64,000 bases of DNA from Anastrepha obliqua (GCF_027943255.1 NC_072894.1:54687601-54751600); one strand, 5' to 3'. Shown: positions 1 to 12,400, numbered from the stretch's first letter. Notes: generated from the sequence alone by a model not told the origin. A program made the numbers and translations.

Positions 1-351
1 TGCCAACGGCAATGAGAGCAAACATCATCAACAACCACAACTGTATAGCTGTATAAACAGCTATGAAATCCCACCTGTGGGCGCGCACAATACAGTGAAA
101 ATAACAAAAACGCAAAACATAGTTGCGAAAATTTTTAATTTTATTCGCACATAACAACACTACCACAAGCAGCCATCCAGTTAAACGAGCATACATATAT
201 ACGCACACATACACAGCAAACAAATGCAAAAGTATACGCATACCAACAATAATAATTGGAATAACTCGTAGGCGTTTACGTAATTATACGAACACACCCA
301 AAAACGCGCACGATATCACGATATTTCATTCAGTGTTGGGGTATAATTTAA
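1..351 (+). other. 5' leader / upstream region of the SCYL2-like gene
   Basis: This stretch precedes the long open frame of exon 1. It contains a TATAAA at about 51-56 and a short upstream ORF that starts ATG at 63 and stops at 98. Transcript start and any upstream exon cannot be seen because the window begins here. The frame that continues into the exon has a stop at 349-351. Confidence 0.35.
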
Positions 352-1182
352 TTAGCCAAAATAGCGCAACGTTGGAAACAGCTCAAGCAGCATATACTCA
401 ACCAGCAGCAACATAGGGCGGCGCAACTTGACGAGCCGCCGCAGCAGCAACAACAACAGCAATACCAGCAACAACAACAGCAGTCAAAGCAGTCACCACT
501 AACAACGTGCGTGGTGACTGCAGTTGCAGCTGCAGCTGTAACAACAAGCGTCATATCGACATTTAATCCCGTTAACCCCACGACAGCAACAATTATAACG
601 GCGGCCAGAGTCGTTTCCCGTTACGATAGCATCGAGGAGCTGCATCAGCGTACCAGCAGAAGTGGAAGCGCAATTGGAATAGTGCCAGTGGTTGCGGCGC
701 AGGGTGCCCAAGGTGCGCGTGGTAGTATAGTAGCCGCAACTGGAGTGGGAGTGGGATCCAGCGCTGGAATTGGCAGTGGAGTTGGCACAGGAGGTTTGTA
801 TGCAACCGCAGGTGTGCGTAATGTACCAGTAGCAGGTAGCGGTAATGGCATTGGTGTGCGTATAGCAGGTTCGCGGAGTGGTAGTATAGGAGCTGGTTTA
901 GATGATCATCGGACAGTGTTAAGTCCCAGTGGTACAGGAACAGTATCGGCCACTAATCAGCAATTAAGCAGGGCTAGTGTGAATGGCTATACAACGGCAG
1001 CAGCAGCAGCAGTTGGTGGCGGAGGTGTTAGTGGTGGCATTGGCATTGGTGGAAGTGGCAGTGAGAGCAGCGGCGGTACACAATTGATAGGCGGTGCTAC
1101 GTCGACGGTACCGGGGAGGCTTTCAATTAGCTCACCATCAGGTGCAACTGCAACACCTGGAACAGGAACAGCACAAGGCGCC
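352..1182 (+). other. ATG-less open frame upstream of the first in-frame ATG (polyQ, then Gly/Ser/Val-rich)
   Basis: The reading frame of exon 1 is open from the stop at 349 to the donor at 1545, but there is no ATG before 1183. The first part encodes glutamine runs (about 442-486). It is followed by a low-complexity stretch rich in Gly, Ser, Val and Ala. It may be coding through an upstream exon spliced into this frame, coding through a non-AUG start, or 5' UTR that happens to be open. Nothing in it resembles the SCYL2 kinase-like domain. Confidence 0.4.
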
Positions 1183-1545
1183 ATGTTGGGTGTGAATGAT
1201 TTCCCTGGCTCGGGACTTTTAATTGTAGGTAGCGGTGTTGGTGTTGCTAGCAGTGGTGGTGGGGCAGGAGTTGGCCAGGGAAGTGTTGGAACGGGTGCAG
1301 TGAGCGGCGGTGCTCCCAAACGGCATGGCAGCTTTTCGAATGTTTTCTTGAAGTTGATCGATGGTATGCCCGCCGGTACAATGTTTTCGAAATTCAAGAG
1401 TGCCAATACGGCATCGACATCATTGCAAAATATCACCGATGCGAATCCCATTAGCCAGTACTTTGAGATTGGTGAGCAGGTGGCATGTGCGGGCCCCGAA
1501 CTGGTGTGGCGAATACATGACGGCTACCGGAAAAGTGATGGCAAG
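1183..1545 (+). CDS. SCYL2: SCYL2-like (SCY1-like 2) pseudokinase, first recognised coding exon
   Basis: The 3' part encodes the N-terminus of the SCYL2 family. A lysine-rich start (MFSKFKSAN, ATG at 1381) precedes NPISQYFEIGEQVACAGPEL, the degenerate glycine-loop region, then VWRIHDGYRKSDGK. The exon ends with a complete AAG codon followed by GTGAGT (phase 0). ATGs at 1183, 1366 and 1381 are all in frame. 1381 best matches the usual start of the family, and 1183 is the first ATG of the open frame. SCYL2 proteins are catalytically weak or dead kinases linked to clathrin and AP-1/AP-2 trafficking between trans-Golgi network and endosomes; that role comes from the family, not from this sequence. 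A Gly/Ser-rich N-terminal extension would be unusual. Confidence 0.8.
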
Positions 1546-1902
1546 GTGAGTTGAAAGGAAAATTTAATAAGTAAATGTTAATTGTTACATCCAATACACT
1601 TGTGTGTTATTTACTTTATACTTTCTACAATATTAGAATGGAGGATCGCTTTGTATTTTTAAATAAATGTCTAAAAAAATTTTAATAAATATCTCCTGTA
1701 AATTCTTTCGAACCTTCCATTAATATAAATGTCATACCTATTATTCCAACGGGTGCAACTTTTCAATAAAATGAAAACGGTTCAATCATTTATCATTTCA
1801 ATGGACTTTCGATGGCAACCATCACATATTCCAATGTTACTAAATATTTTCTAAACAAATTTTCATAGGCCGATTACTGAATTGCCTTCGATATCTTCTA
1901 AG
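1546..1902 (+). other. Start of intron 1, no gene seen
   Basis: AT-rich sequence between the exon 1 donor and the left LTR of the first BEL/Pao element. No ORF, repeat end or RNA gene was recognised. Confidence 0.6.
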
Positions 1903-2226
1903 TGTTGACGACGGCAGTTTGACGCGGCTGAATTCCGTTTTATCTAGCTCTGGTGCAGTAAATAAGGAATGGTTTATTTACTGTTTGGAAAGGCTGAAAA
2001 CTTTATTTTATTTATTAATAAGTTTACAAAAGATTACAATAGATATGTGAAAATATTTTATGTTACATGTTCCTTACAATCGTTTATACGCGCGTCCATG
2101 CGCTTTCGCTAACGTCTAGAATCGAAAAGAAAGCTTGCTTCTCTTTGACAGCTGTTGATTGGCGAATGAGAAAAACAGAGAGGTGAGAAAATGCGAAATG
2201 GGTTGCCAAAGTAACCTTTCGCAACA
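1903..2226 (-). repeat. BEL 1 3' LTR (complete)
   Basis: 324 bp. On the plus strand it starts TGTTGACGACGG and ends TTTCGCAACA, giving TG...CA ends in either reading. It is closely similar to 7649-7912 over the shared part. Confidence 0.8.
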
Positions 2227-2265
2227 CCCCCTTTCGTAAATCTTATGCGGTTTTATGCATGACGT

Positions 2266-4478
2266 TTACCCCACGTTTTTCAACCTCGACGTCCAATTTT
2301 CCAACTTTACTATCGGTCGTGTACATAATCCATTTACTGTCTTGACTACTGCGCTACAAGCTTGGGCATCTTTACCAAAATTCATATCTATTACTACTCC
2401 TTTCGGCCTCGAATTTCTCTTGGAGTTTTCGTCTACGATAACCACTACGTCGTTCAATTTGATTGGGTTTGCTGGTGGCTGATACCACTTTGCACGTCTG
2501 GTAAGACAGGGGAGATACTCCTTAACCCAGCGTCTCCAAAATTGGTCAGCCAACTGGCTAGAAATTTTAAAGTTTTGCCGTAGAGCCGATCCAGAGTTGG
2601 TATTATCTGTTAGTTCTCGAATACCACTAGAGTGTCCCGTCTGAAAGTGGTTTGGCGTAAGAGCTTCATCTTCGGCTGAATCAAGCGGCACGCACGTCAG
2701 TGGCCTTGAATTTAAAATGTTTTCGATGTCGGCTAGAACGGCTCTTAACACCTCCTCTCGCATACCGGAATCTGGTAGAATGTCCATTAGAATCGATTTC
2801 TTGGAACGTATCATGCGCTCCCATGACCCTCCCATATGTGGTGAAGCGGGGGGAATAAAAATCCATTCAATTTCAGGGTATTTCCTTTCTATATCATCCG
2901 ACGATATTCTTTCAATTTCTTTTACTAGAAGTACACACGGCCAATTACAACGTCCATAGGTCCGAAATAGTCCACCCCTGTAAAGGTGAACGGCCTGGTA
3001 AAAGGTGACACACGTTCCATTGGCAGATCTCCCATTTGAGGAGGTTCTGGAGAAGCCCTACGGTTCCGGCAGGTTTGACATTGTGCAACACATTCTTTTA
3101 CCAGCCTTCTCAAGGCGGAGATGCAGAACCTTTGCCTCATCTCGTTGACGACGATCTCGTTGTGATGGTGGTGAAATTTCATGTGATAGAAATCGACGAG
3201 TAGTCGCGTTACGTCGTGCTTGCGTGGCAGGATTATTGGACGCTTGACATTAATGGCAACACTCTCAGCAGCATCAATTGTACCTTTTACTCGCAGCAGG
3301 CCAATCTGGTCTAAGTATGGGGAGAACTTGAAAAGAAAAGATTTTCGATTGATTTCCTCACCATTACGCAGACGACAAATCTCTTCATGGAACACCTCGC
3401 TTTAACAATTAACCATAATTGCAAGCTCTGCTGTCTCTATGTTGTCTGGGTTGAGTAGCTTTTGAAGAAACTGAGAACGTGGCTTTCCCTTCGTAACCAA
3501 TCGTAGAAAACGTAAAACAAATCGATGCGCACTGCGAAGCTTCTCCCAAGTACTAAATCTTTTTACATCTGGAGTTATTTCTGCGGCCGTACCCAATGAG
3601 TTGTTAGCGAAATCCATATGCTGTATAACCTCAACTGTCTCTTCGTCATCATCTGGAAATTGTATAATTGGCCAGCTTGACTCTCGTTCTAGTAGGAATT
3701 TAGGTCCACTGAATCAGCGTTGGTTGTCGTCGAATTCTCGGTTGCTGCTCCATTTAGTTCCTTTGTCCGCAATATTGTCACCAGATGGCAGCCATCTCCC
3801 TTCCCAATAGCAGAACTCTAGAGGATCTCTCCGATTCTCAGCGCCACGAATTGATGGTATTTTCTTGTGATCGAGCGTAGGCAAAACAACACATTTTTGG
3901 AGTCTGTCCAGAATACTCTGCGATTTACTGTAATGGACAGTTCATAGCTAAGAACATTTGCCAGCCTAAGTCCCAAAACAGCAGCTAACAGCTCCAGCCT
4001 GGGTATGGAAGTGGGCTTCAATGGCGCAACGCGAGTTTTCGAAGCCAAAAGTGAACAGGATATTTGCGAGCCTACTTCTGAGCGGATGTAGACCACCGCA
4101 GCGTAGGCTTTTATGCTTGCATCTACAAAAATGTGCAACTGATTATTTTGGTTTTCGCTGGCAAGTGAAAGGCAACGGGAATTTTTATGCCGTTGATCGC
4201 AGGAATGCGTTTTACCCAACGAAACCAGTTGCAACGTTCTTCTTCTTTAATCGGTTCATCCCAACCTACTCCGGAGCGCCAGACATCTTGTAAAATAATT
4301 TTTGCCTGTACAATGACAAAACCGAGCAAACCCATAGGATCGAAAATCGTTATTATTGTGCGCAAAATTTGTCGCTTCGACACGATCGTATTTTCATTAA
4401 AAACTTCCTTTGGAAAATTTTCAATGTATGTTAACTCATCCGAAACTGGCAGCCACCACATCCCTAGTACCTTTTCTA
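2266..4478 (-). pseudogene. BEL 1 pol remnant: RNase H and integrase
   Basis: Resumes with VEKVLGMWWLPVSDEL directly after the mariner. It then encodes RNase H (HIFVDASIKAYAAV, FWTDSKNV), the integrase zinc domain (MKFHHHHNEIVVNEMRQ and CQTCRNR) and DYFGPMDVVIGR. The core then jumps to IERISSDDIER and PHMGGSWERM. Relative to BEL 2, about 45 residues including the second catalytic Asp (DNGTNF) are deleted at about 2926. Several frameshifts split the frame (near 3400, 3620 and 3815). It cannot encode an active integrase. Confidence 0.8.
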
Positions 4479-5460
4479 CAAGGTGGCGCAAAAGTAACCT
4501 TGCGATGTTTTTTGGCTGTAATTAAAAAAAAATGAAAAACTTTGATTCTTTTGTGGATTATTTTTATTTGGTTTGTTGACATAAACCCGCGACTTCAAAA
4601 AGCCCCACAAAAAGAAGTCTGGAGCGGTCAAATCAGGCGATCTTGCTGGCCAGTGCAAATCGCCAAAACGGGAGATTAGGCGCCCGGGAAATGCATCCTT
4701 CAGCATATCGGTTGTGGCACGTGCAGTGTGTGCCGTTGCACCGTCCTGTTGGAACCACATGTTTTCCAATCCCAATTCATCAAGTTGCGGCAAAAAGAAC
4801 TCGTTGATCATTGCTCTGTGGCGCTCACCATTCACAGTAACCGTTTGGCCCGGGACGTCTTCGAAGAAAAAAGTTCCGATGACTCCTCCAGCAAAAACAG
4901 CACACCATACAGTGACTTTGAGCGGGTATAATGGCTCTTGGTGGGTTACACGCGGATTTTCAGTGCCCCAGAAGCGTAAATTTTGCTTATTTACGTACCC
5001 GCTAAGATGGAAATGGGCCTCATCACTCATGATTATTTTTGATGAAAAATCATCTTAATCTTGGTGGTGATTAAGGATGGCTTGAGTATATGTTAGACGC
5101 GATTGGCGGTCAGCAGCTAACAGCTGATGCACCGTCTGGACTTTGTACGGAAACATCTTCAAATCTTGTACCAAAATTCGCTGTAAAGACCGTCGACTGA
5201 TACCCATTTGCGTGGCACGTCGTCTGGTCGATGTCGACGACGCTTCCATGGCATCCTCGGCTACAGCAGCAATATTCTCTGCAGAACGGCTACTCCGGGT
5301 CTGCCACACCTGGCAGCATCTCGTGTTGTGCCAGTCTCTTCGAGGCGAGCGGCTAAACTTCGCAGTGTTTCACCAGTAGGCGTTGGACGGCGAGGAAATC
5401 TGCGACGAAATTCACGTTGTGCCAAAGTCACCGACTGATTATTGGTCAAATAAATAGTCA
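4479..5460 (-). pseudogene. mariner transposase relic, DD41D
   Basis: The N-terminal helix-turn-helix region is readable from about 5455 (VTLAQREFRRRFPRR), and ISRRSLQRILVQDLK lies at about 5200. A frame break at about 5055-5030 leads into the catalytic part: MSDEAHFHLSGYVNKQN (first Asp), MWFQQDGATAHTARA (second Asp) and SPDLTAPDFFLWG (third Asp). Counting residues between the second and third Asp gives 41. That is the signature of the basal mariner subfamily first known from tephritids (rosa). Frameshifts make it inactive. Confidence 0.82.
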
Positions 5461-5506
5461 GCAATATTCCGCCTTCTGATAGGAGGATTACTTTAGCGCC
5501 ACCTGT
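4479..5506 (-). mobile_element. mariner (DD41D type) inserted in BEL 1 pol
   Basis: 1028 bp with TA on both sides (4477-4478 and 5507-5508). The ends are inverted: CAAGGTGGCGCAAAAGTAAC on the left, and the complement of the right reads ACAGGTGGCGCTAAAGTAAT. Removing it restores the BEL reading across CFEEPEA/VEKVLG. One transposase relic is inside on the minus strand. Confidence 0.88.
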
Positions 5507-6549
5507 TATAACGGCTTCTGGCTCTTCAAAACATTTGGCGGCTGGAACGCCATCAGCGTCTAATGAAAATAGTACGTGTTTGGAATTAGATTTCCAGTTT
5601 CTTATTTGGAATCCGCCCCCCTGATGAACCCAACCAACTTTAGTTGCTAGACGAGCCAATTCATTTTCAGAGTCTGCACTCTGAAGCCAGTCGTCAACAA
5701 ATGTGTTACTAACGATGGCCCGTTCGGCGTCGGGATGAAGATCAGCAAATCGTTGAGCGTTACGTTTTTTTATGTAGTTCGCCAAGGAAGGCGAGCACGA
5801 AGCGCCGAATGTCATAACCCTCATCACGTAGATATCATAGTCGCGAGACGAGCCATCGTTTCGCCAAAGGAATTTTTGCGCCACTTGATCTTTTTTTATA
5901 ATTTTAATCTGGTGGAACATTTCGCGTATATCTCCACAAACTGCGAAACGTCGTTCGCAAAATCGGAGCAGTACCCCCAATAGAGACTTTAGTAGATCGG
6001 GCCCTTTCAATAACATATCATTGAGCCCGACACCCTTTACCCTTGCTGCAGCATCCCAAACCAATCGAGTTTTCTTTTTATTGGCATTGAGAACAGTAAA
6101 TATAGGGAGATACCAAGACCTAGCGCTATATTTTATTTCGTTTTTGTTCAACTTACGTACGTACCCTTTTTTCTCATAATCATGTATTTTGTTTATAAGA
6201 AATTGACGAATCACGCTTCATTTTACTTTCTAAGCACAAGAGTCGCCGGATTGCCATAGGCAGCGAATCGGGAAGCTCGACAGCTGCTCGTGCAAAGTAA
6301 TCCGGTTTCCCATCTCTTTTCAGCGGAGATAAAGCGCGTGATCTTTTCCATGATTTGAAGAGCGCGTTCATCATCTTTAGATATCAACGGCTTAATTGGT
6401 GCATATGATCCGATGGCATCAATAGCAAAATATGTTTTCAGTTGCTGGTCCATACGATCGTCTCTGGTTGTATCACATTCGCAGGTATGCAATATTCTCG
6501 GTTGTTCAACGTAGTTAGTTTTATCGCGCACATACATTGCTGACCCCAA
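5507..6549 (-). pseudogene. BEL 1 pol remnant: reverse transcriptase
   Basis: Encodes the BEL RT in two overlapping frames. Readable blocks include RILHTCECD, KKTRLVWDAAA, MLLKGPDLL, FAVCGDIREMFHQIK, CSPSLANYIK and the catalytic FVDDWLQSAD (FVDD in place of YXDD, as in BEL 2). The sequence is cut at CFEEPEAVI by the mariner at 5506. A frameshift near 6214 separates the pre-RT segment from RT. Confidence 0.82.
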
Positions 6550-7599
6550 CTCAACCTTTGGTTACATGGCAGTTTAGCTACCAGCTCGTTCAATAGCACT
6601 GGATCATTTAGATAATCGTTTAGACCGACCGCCTGCATTGTAGCGAGATAATTTTGTACCGCTAATGAAAATGTTACTAAGGTTTCTAATTTGTCTGGCT
6701 TTACAGATGGTTCCTCTCTTAACCTACGCAGCATTACTTGGTGAATTACGTCTGGTCTACCATACAACATGCGGAGTGTATTGATGGTCAATCCAACCGT
6801 AGACGGCACCATAAGCCTACCACGAACTGCCTCTAATGCTTGGCCCTTCAAGCATTTCTGCAACCTAATAAGGTTTTCTTGGTCCGTGAATCCGCACCGT
6901 ATGGTAGACTGCTCGTAGTTAGTAATAAATACGGACCAGTCTTCAGGCCTACCTGTAAAAGTTGGCAGATCTTTCGAAAGCACTTGACGACTAGCTATAT
7001 GTGCCGCAGTCAAATTTAGGTCGGCTGTCGTAAAGTAACTATACGGATTAGGAACTGTCGGATACCCTCCATAAGGCATATTTAAGTTAGGGTTAACATT
7101 TGGGTGTGAAAATCCTGAAGCGACCGATGTTGGCAAATTGTGCATTGATGTATATGCAGAAAAGGGTTGAGATGAAGATATAGCCGAGACTGTATTGCTG
7201 TATGGCAGCATGGTCGTCATGCCGTTCGTAGTCGAAGTATATGGAAATGTCATCACGTTAGCAAGGTTAGGGACAAAATTGATGGTCGATGGAATGCGTG
7301 TTCCCGTTATACCTGCAGTTTGGTTGCATTGCAGTTCTATAGGTTGTGGAACGCCACATGCGTGTGGCTGTGCTGTACTGTAAAAGTGTCTTTCCCTAAT
7401 CCCGGAGGTGCCTGAAGTGCGTTTGACGAACACGTGTAGATGCGTGTCGATCTGGCGTGGTGTCGGCAGTAGGCGTTTCGGTGCTAATTGTCACAGCATG
7501 GCCAGTTTTGTCAGCCTCATCTAATAAACCCTCGACTGCGCTTATTGTATCAGCATCCGCGTTTCCCCGTGGCGGTGCAGCTTTAGAATCATCCGCCAT
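6550..7599 (-). pseudogene. BEL 1 gag remnant
   Basis: Starts with a real ATG (MADDSKAAPPRG) at 7599, changes frame in the 7433-7396 overlap, and then encodes the BEL Gag core: LPTFTGRPEDW, FITNYEQST, LIRLQKCLKG and LRMLYGRPDVIHQ. The equivalent Gag of the second BEL element in this window (33356-34924) is about 60-70% similar by eye. The C-terminal zinc knuckles and the protease are absent: gag runs straight into the region upstream of RT at about 6549. Compared with BEL 2 that junction removes roughly 1 kb. Confidence 0.8.
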
Positions 7600-7648
7600 T
7601 TTTACAGCTTATTAAACGAAAATCTCTTTAAAGTCGATTTTTTCAGAA

Positions 7649-7912
7649 TGGTGACGACGGCAGCTTGACGCGGCTGAATTCCGTTTTATCTAGCTCTTGT
7701 GCAGTAAATAAGGAATGGTTTATTTACTGTTTGGAAAGGCTGAAAACTTTATTTTATTTATTAATAAGTTTACAAAAGATTACAATAGATATGTGAAAAT
7801 ATTTTATGTTACATGTTCCTTACAATCGTTTATACGCGCGTCCATGCGCTTTCGCTAACGTCTAGAATCGAAAAGAAAGCTTGCTTCTCTTTGACAAACT
7901 GTTGATTGGCGA
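7649..7912 (-). repeat. BEL 1 5' LTR (truncated)
   Basis: Matches 1903 onward up to GTTGATTGGCGA and then diverges, so about 60 bp of the outer end are missing. It lies directly upstream (in element sense) of the gag start at 7599. Confidence 0.78.
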
Positions 7913-8125
7913 GCGCTTCAGTGCACCCTTCTCGTGACAAAAGCAATTACGTTAATAAAGGAAAACGACCAACAAAACTTTTATTAGGTATCAGCTTCGA
8001 CCTGGTTTTGGGTCGTCTAAGAAGCACCATTCAGATGATTCGTGCCTCGTTTCGATATAATTTTCATAGCCTGCAAGTTGACTACAATCAGCCTATTCAA
8101 CGACTGTGCACATCATAATTTGATA
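7913..8125 (+). other. Unassigned spacer between BEL 1 and the Gypsy element
   Basis: About 210 bp with no LTR, TIR or protein similarity recognised. It separates two elements that are each truncated on the sides facing it. Confidence 0.4.
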
Positions 8126-8348
8126 GTAATTGCATGTACGCACTGTACAACGCGTTGATACAACAATCGCAGCGTGTGTGCTGGGCGTAGGGATTGTTGA
8201 TACAAAAAGGCAGCGTGTATACGTTGCTTTAGTATTTTTGTTCCTCGCGTTCGTGCAGGTTGATAGTAGTTGGTTGAAGTTTGATTGTATTGGATAGCAG
8301 TTGGTTGTTTGGTTTTTGCTATTTAGTGTCGGAAAATTGGAAAACCCC
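8126..8348 (+). repeat. Gypsy 5' LTR (outer end missing)
   Basis: Matches the downstream LTR from GTAATTGCATGTACGCACTG to ATTTAGTGT. Its inner end continues to about 8348-8351, just before the primer binding site. The first 18 bp present in the 3' LTR are not found here. Confidence 0.7.
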
Positions 8349-8686
8349 AAATTGGTGACCCCGAACAAAGAGCATTTTCATAAAAAAGTGTTTTCCGAGA
8401 AAATTGTGGACATTTCTAATACGGCGAGCGTGCATTGACCATAACCTAAATTTCACCTGCACCTGCATACTAACATAACCGCACATTCCACCACGTGTAA
8501 CCAACGCTTGTGGTACTACACCAAAGTTCGGAACTTAACGGCGAAATTTAACACAAACATTGGAAAGGGGCAACGTGGTTGGTAGGAATTACCTTCCGCA
8601 TTTAACTCACAATTCTATGCAACCATACAAACAATTGTAGTATTAATGCAACTTTAAAACGTAATTCAACGTGCAAATACAACATT

Positions 8687-9405
8687 TTGGATGCAATATT
8701 TTTTCGAATGAGAATATCATCAAACAACGAGAAGCCTTATCTACGACCAAGAGAGCAAATACCAATCGAGGTTTTGGAAGCCATTCAAGGGAACCTTCAA
8801 TCAATACTTACCAGAATGATCCAAGGAGACTGCACACCTGGAACCTCATCAGGAGCCTCTCAACGAATCGAAAAAAAATTCGAAAGTTACTTAATGACGT
8901 TGAGCTTGGTGACCGTAAACCATCTCAGCTTTTGCGCCACATGCGTGAACTGGCCGGAAGCTCAGTTTCGGAAACAATTTTAAAAAGCTGGTGGATTGAA
9001 AGATTGCCTGTTACACTTCAAGCTTGCTTGATAATTGGTGATGAAGATTTAGACATATGCGCCAAACGCGCCGATACGATCATGGACTTTGTTGGATCCA
9101 CATCCTCACAAGTCATGGCAGTGAAAGCTGGTGCCTGTACACCACATAAAAATGAACAATTTGAGGAAATCCTCAACAATATTAAAGCTTTGACACAGGC
9201 AGTTGCTAATTTGGCAACCCAGTTGACCACCCCCGGTGATCATTCAGGGTCACGATCACGAAGTGGCAACAAGCAGAATGCACGTTCAAGCTCCGGCGAC
9301 AACGGTAATGCCAAACCGTTTTGCCGATACCACTACAAGTTCGGTGGCGCAGCACTCAAATGTGTTCCCCCGTACAAATTTAATGATAAAAGGCCGGAAA
9401 ACTAA
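8687..9405 (+). pseudogene. Gypsy gag remnant
   Basis: Two overlapping frames together cover Gag: IPIEVLEAIQGNLQSILT in the first, then KLLNDVELGDRKPSQLLRHM and LPVTLQACLIIGDEDLD in the second. A C-terminal Cys/His motif CRYHYKFGGAALKC follows a basic SRSRSG stretch. The frame change lies near 8870-8890. No clear ATG begins the second frame. Confidence 0.75.
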
Positions 9406-9458
9406 AAGCCGCTTCCTTAGGGACGACAGATGAAGCGGAAGTCATAACCAGTCGTCGA

Positions 9459-12400
9459 TTGTTCATTACGGACAAAAACACCTGCAGGAATTTTCTCATT
9501 GACACCGGCTCCGATATCTCAGTTCTACCGCGTATTTTCGGTAACAAAACGGCCGGCCCGTCCTCATATCGTTTATTTGCCGCAAACGGCACTCCCATTA
9601 AGACTTTCGGCCAACATCAGCTTAGCCTGAACATTGGCCTCAGGCGCAATTTCACGTGGCCATTCATAATTGCCGATGTAGATAAGCCAATCATCGGCAT
9701 AGATTTTTTAAATTACTACGGTCTCATTATTGATGTCAAAAAGCGCAAAATTATTGACGAAAATACCCAATTGGTGGTTAAATGCAATTCCATTATGACT
9801 CCATATGAACGTTTATCCACCATCAATGTCGGGAATAACAATATGGCTGATCTCATTAGCGAATTCAAGGCTCTGACGCTTCCACCGATTTTTAGCAAGA
9901 CGGATTCAGTCCCATCTAATGACATTAGTCATCAAATCATTACCACGGGTCAGCCCATATTTTCGGCAGCACGTCGTCTCAACCCGGAGCGACTTAAAAT
10001 TGCCAAAACAGAATTCGAAACCATGCTCAATGCTGGCATCTGCAGTCCAAGCAAAAGTGCATGGGCAAGTCCATTACACATGGTTCCCAAAAAAGATGGG
10101 CGCTGGCGATTCTGCGGTGACTATCGGCGTCTCAATGCCATTACAGTACCAGATCGCTATCCCTTGCCTCATATCCATGACTTTACACAAAAGTTTGCTG
10201 GATGCAAAATTTTCTCGATCATCGATTTGGTTAGTGCTTACAACCAAATTCCAATTGATAGGTCTGACAAGGAAAAAACGGCCATAATCACCCCATTGGG
10301 CCTATATGAATTTAACGTCATGACAGTCGGTCTCAGAAATGCTTCTCAAACATTCCAAAGGTTCATGAACAAGCTGTTCATAAATTTGGATTTCGTTTTC
10401 GTCTACATAGACGATACTTGCGTGGCTTCGGTTAACGAAACCGAACACTGAAAGCATCTTCGCATAGTTTTCGAGAGATTAAGGGCTTACAATTTGAAGA
10501 TTAATCTCGCCAAATGCACCCTCGGCCAGCCCGAAATAATTTTTTTCGGCCACACGATTACGGCAGATGGCGTCGCGCCTCCTAAGGCCAAAACCGAGGC
10601 CATTTGTCAGTTCAAAAAGCCGACAGTAGCTCATAAGTTGCACCGATTCTTGGCACTCCTCAATTATTATCGTCGTTTTTTGGCTAATGCTGCTTACACG
10701 CAGGGTAAACTACAATCTCTCATTGTCGGAAATACAAAAAAAGACAGAACGCCATTGATCTGGACTGAAGAGGCGTCCCAGGCGTTTGAACAATGTCTGA
10801 TCTGGCTAAGGCCACACTGCTAGCACATTCTTTGCCGAATGCCCAACTGATTTTAAGCAATTTTTCGGTTGGTGCAGTTTTACAACAGCGAGTGTGTAAT
10901 GATTTACAACCCCTAAGTTTTTTTTCCAAACGAATGTCTGATACCCAAAAGAAATACAGTACCTACGATCGTGAATTATTGGCAATCTACTTGGCTGTCA
11001 AGCATAATAAATACATGATCCTGGGTCGTGAATGCATCATTCTCACCGACCACAAGCCCATTACGTTTGCTTTCAAGCAAAAACCGGAAAAAGCTTCGCC
11101 CAGACAGTTAAGTCATCTTGACTTGATTGGCCAATATTGCACAGACATCCGGTACATATCGGGAAAAGATAACGTTGTGGCAGACGCTCTATCAAGAATC
11201 GAATCCATTTCCAAAAGCGTAATTGGCCATCGTGATATCGCTCAGTTGCAAACCAATGATGAGGAGCTGACATCATTGTTGAGTCCAGATTCCAACACTC
11301 CTATCAAGCTTCACAAAATCACGATTCATGATTCTGATTTACCCCTATTTTGCGACATTTTCCAGGAGAGGGCTCGCCCTTTCATTCTACAAACTTTACG
11401 AAAACAAATTTTCAATCTGGTACACAATGTTTGTCATCCCGGCAAACATGCTACCAGCAAGCTTGTCACAGAACTCTAGTTCTGGCCAGACATGAAAAAA
11501 GACGCCACGCGTTGGACAAGTCAATGTCTCGATTGCCAAAAAAGTAAAATTTCTCGACATAATCGAGCAACTCTTGCTGAGTTTAAAATTCCTGACGGTA
11601 GGTTTCACCATGTCAACATCGATTTGATTGGTCCTCTGCCGGTCTCAAATGGTTTCCGTTATTGTCTCACTTGCATTGACAGATTCTCCCGATGGCCCAC
11701 GGCCATTCCACTGCAGGATATGTCGGCGGAGGCTGTCGCAAATGCCCTCTTAAACGGATGGATCTCTCACTATGGGGTTCCACGCGTTATCACAACGGAT
11801 CAAGGTAGGCAGTTTGAATCCGCTTTGTTCAGAGAATTATCAAAAATTCTTGGATTCAAACACAATCACACGACTGCGTATCATCCACAAGCGAATGGCA
11901 TGATCGAACGTTTTCACCGCACGCTTAAAGCTGCGATCATGTGCAAAAACGATGCCACTTGGTCCAATTCACTTCCTCCCATTATGCTTGGCCTCCGCGC
12001 TTCACACAAGCCAGATTTAAACGCCTCGCCGGCCAAGCACGTTTACGGTACAACCTTGCGTCTCCCCGGTGATTTTTTTGAGTATTCCAAAGAACCTGAG
12101 TATTCGACCGAATTCGTGAGCGGGTTGAGGACTACCATTGAGCAGTTACGTCCGATCGCGTCGTCCAACCATGCCAATATTAAAAGCTACATTCAGAATG
12201 GGCTTGCCAACTGCACTCACGTTTTCTTACGCAACGATTCAGTTCGCAAATCGTTAAAACGTCCCTATGACGGGCCTAACAAAATCATTAAACGTGGGGA
12301 TAAGACCCTTGACATTGACATTCGAGGCAGATCGGTGACGGTAACCACAGATAGAGTCAAGACTGCGTGCTTAGACTCAAATTTTGTTAACCAAAATTTA

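Larger units (their letters stand above)
1903..7912 (-). mobile_element. BEL/Pao LTR retrotransposon 1, degenerate, containing a mariner
   Basis: A minus-strand element bounded by related LTRs at 1903-2226 and 7649-7912. In element orientation the LTR begins TGTTGCG, preceded by a polypurine tract (GAAAGGGGG, complement of 2225-2236). The order is gag, RT, RNase H, integrase, as in BEL/Pao. It is broken by frameshifts, a gag-protease deletion, an integrase-core deletion and a 1028-bp mariner insertion (4479-5506). The 5' LTR (right side) stops abruptly at about 7912 and lacks its outer 60 bp, so no target duplication can be read. Confidence 0.85.

Noticed and set aside
987..1451. Antisense proline/alanine-rich frame of 154 codons opposite exon 1
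   Set aside because: It mirrors the Gly/Ser-rich low-complexity sequence and has no start context or homology.
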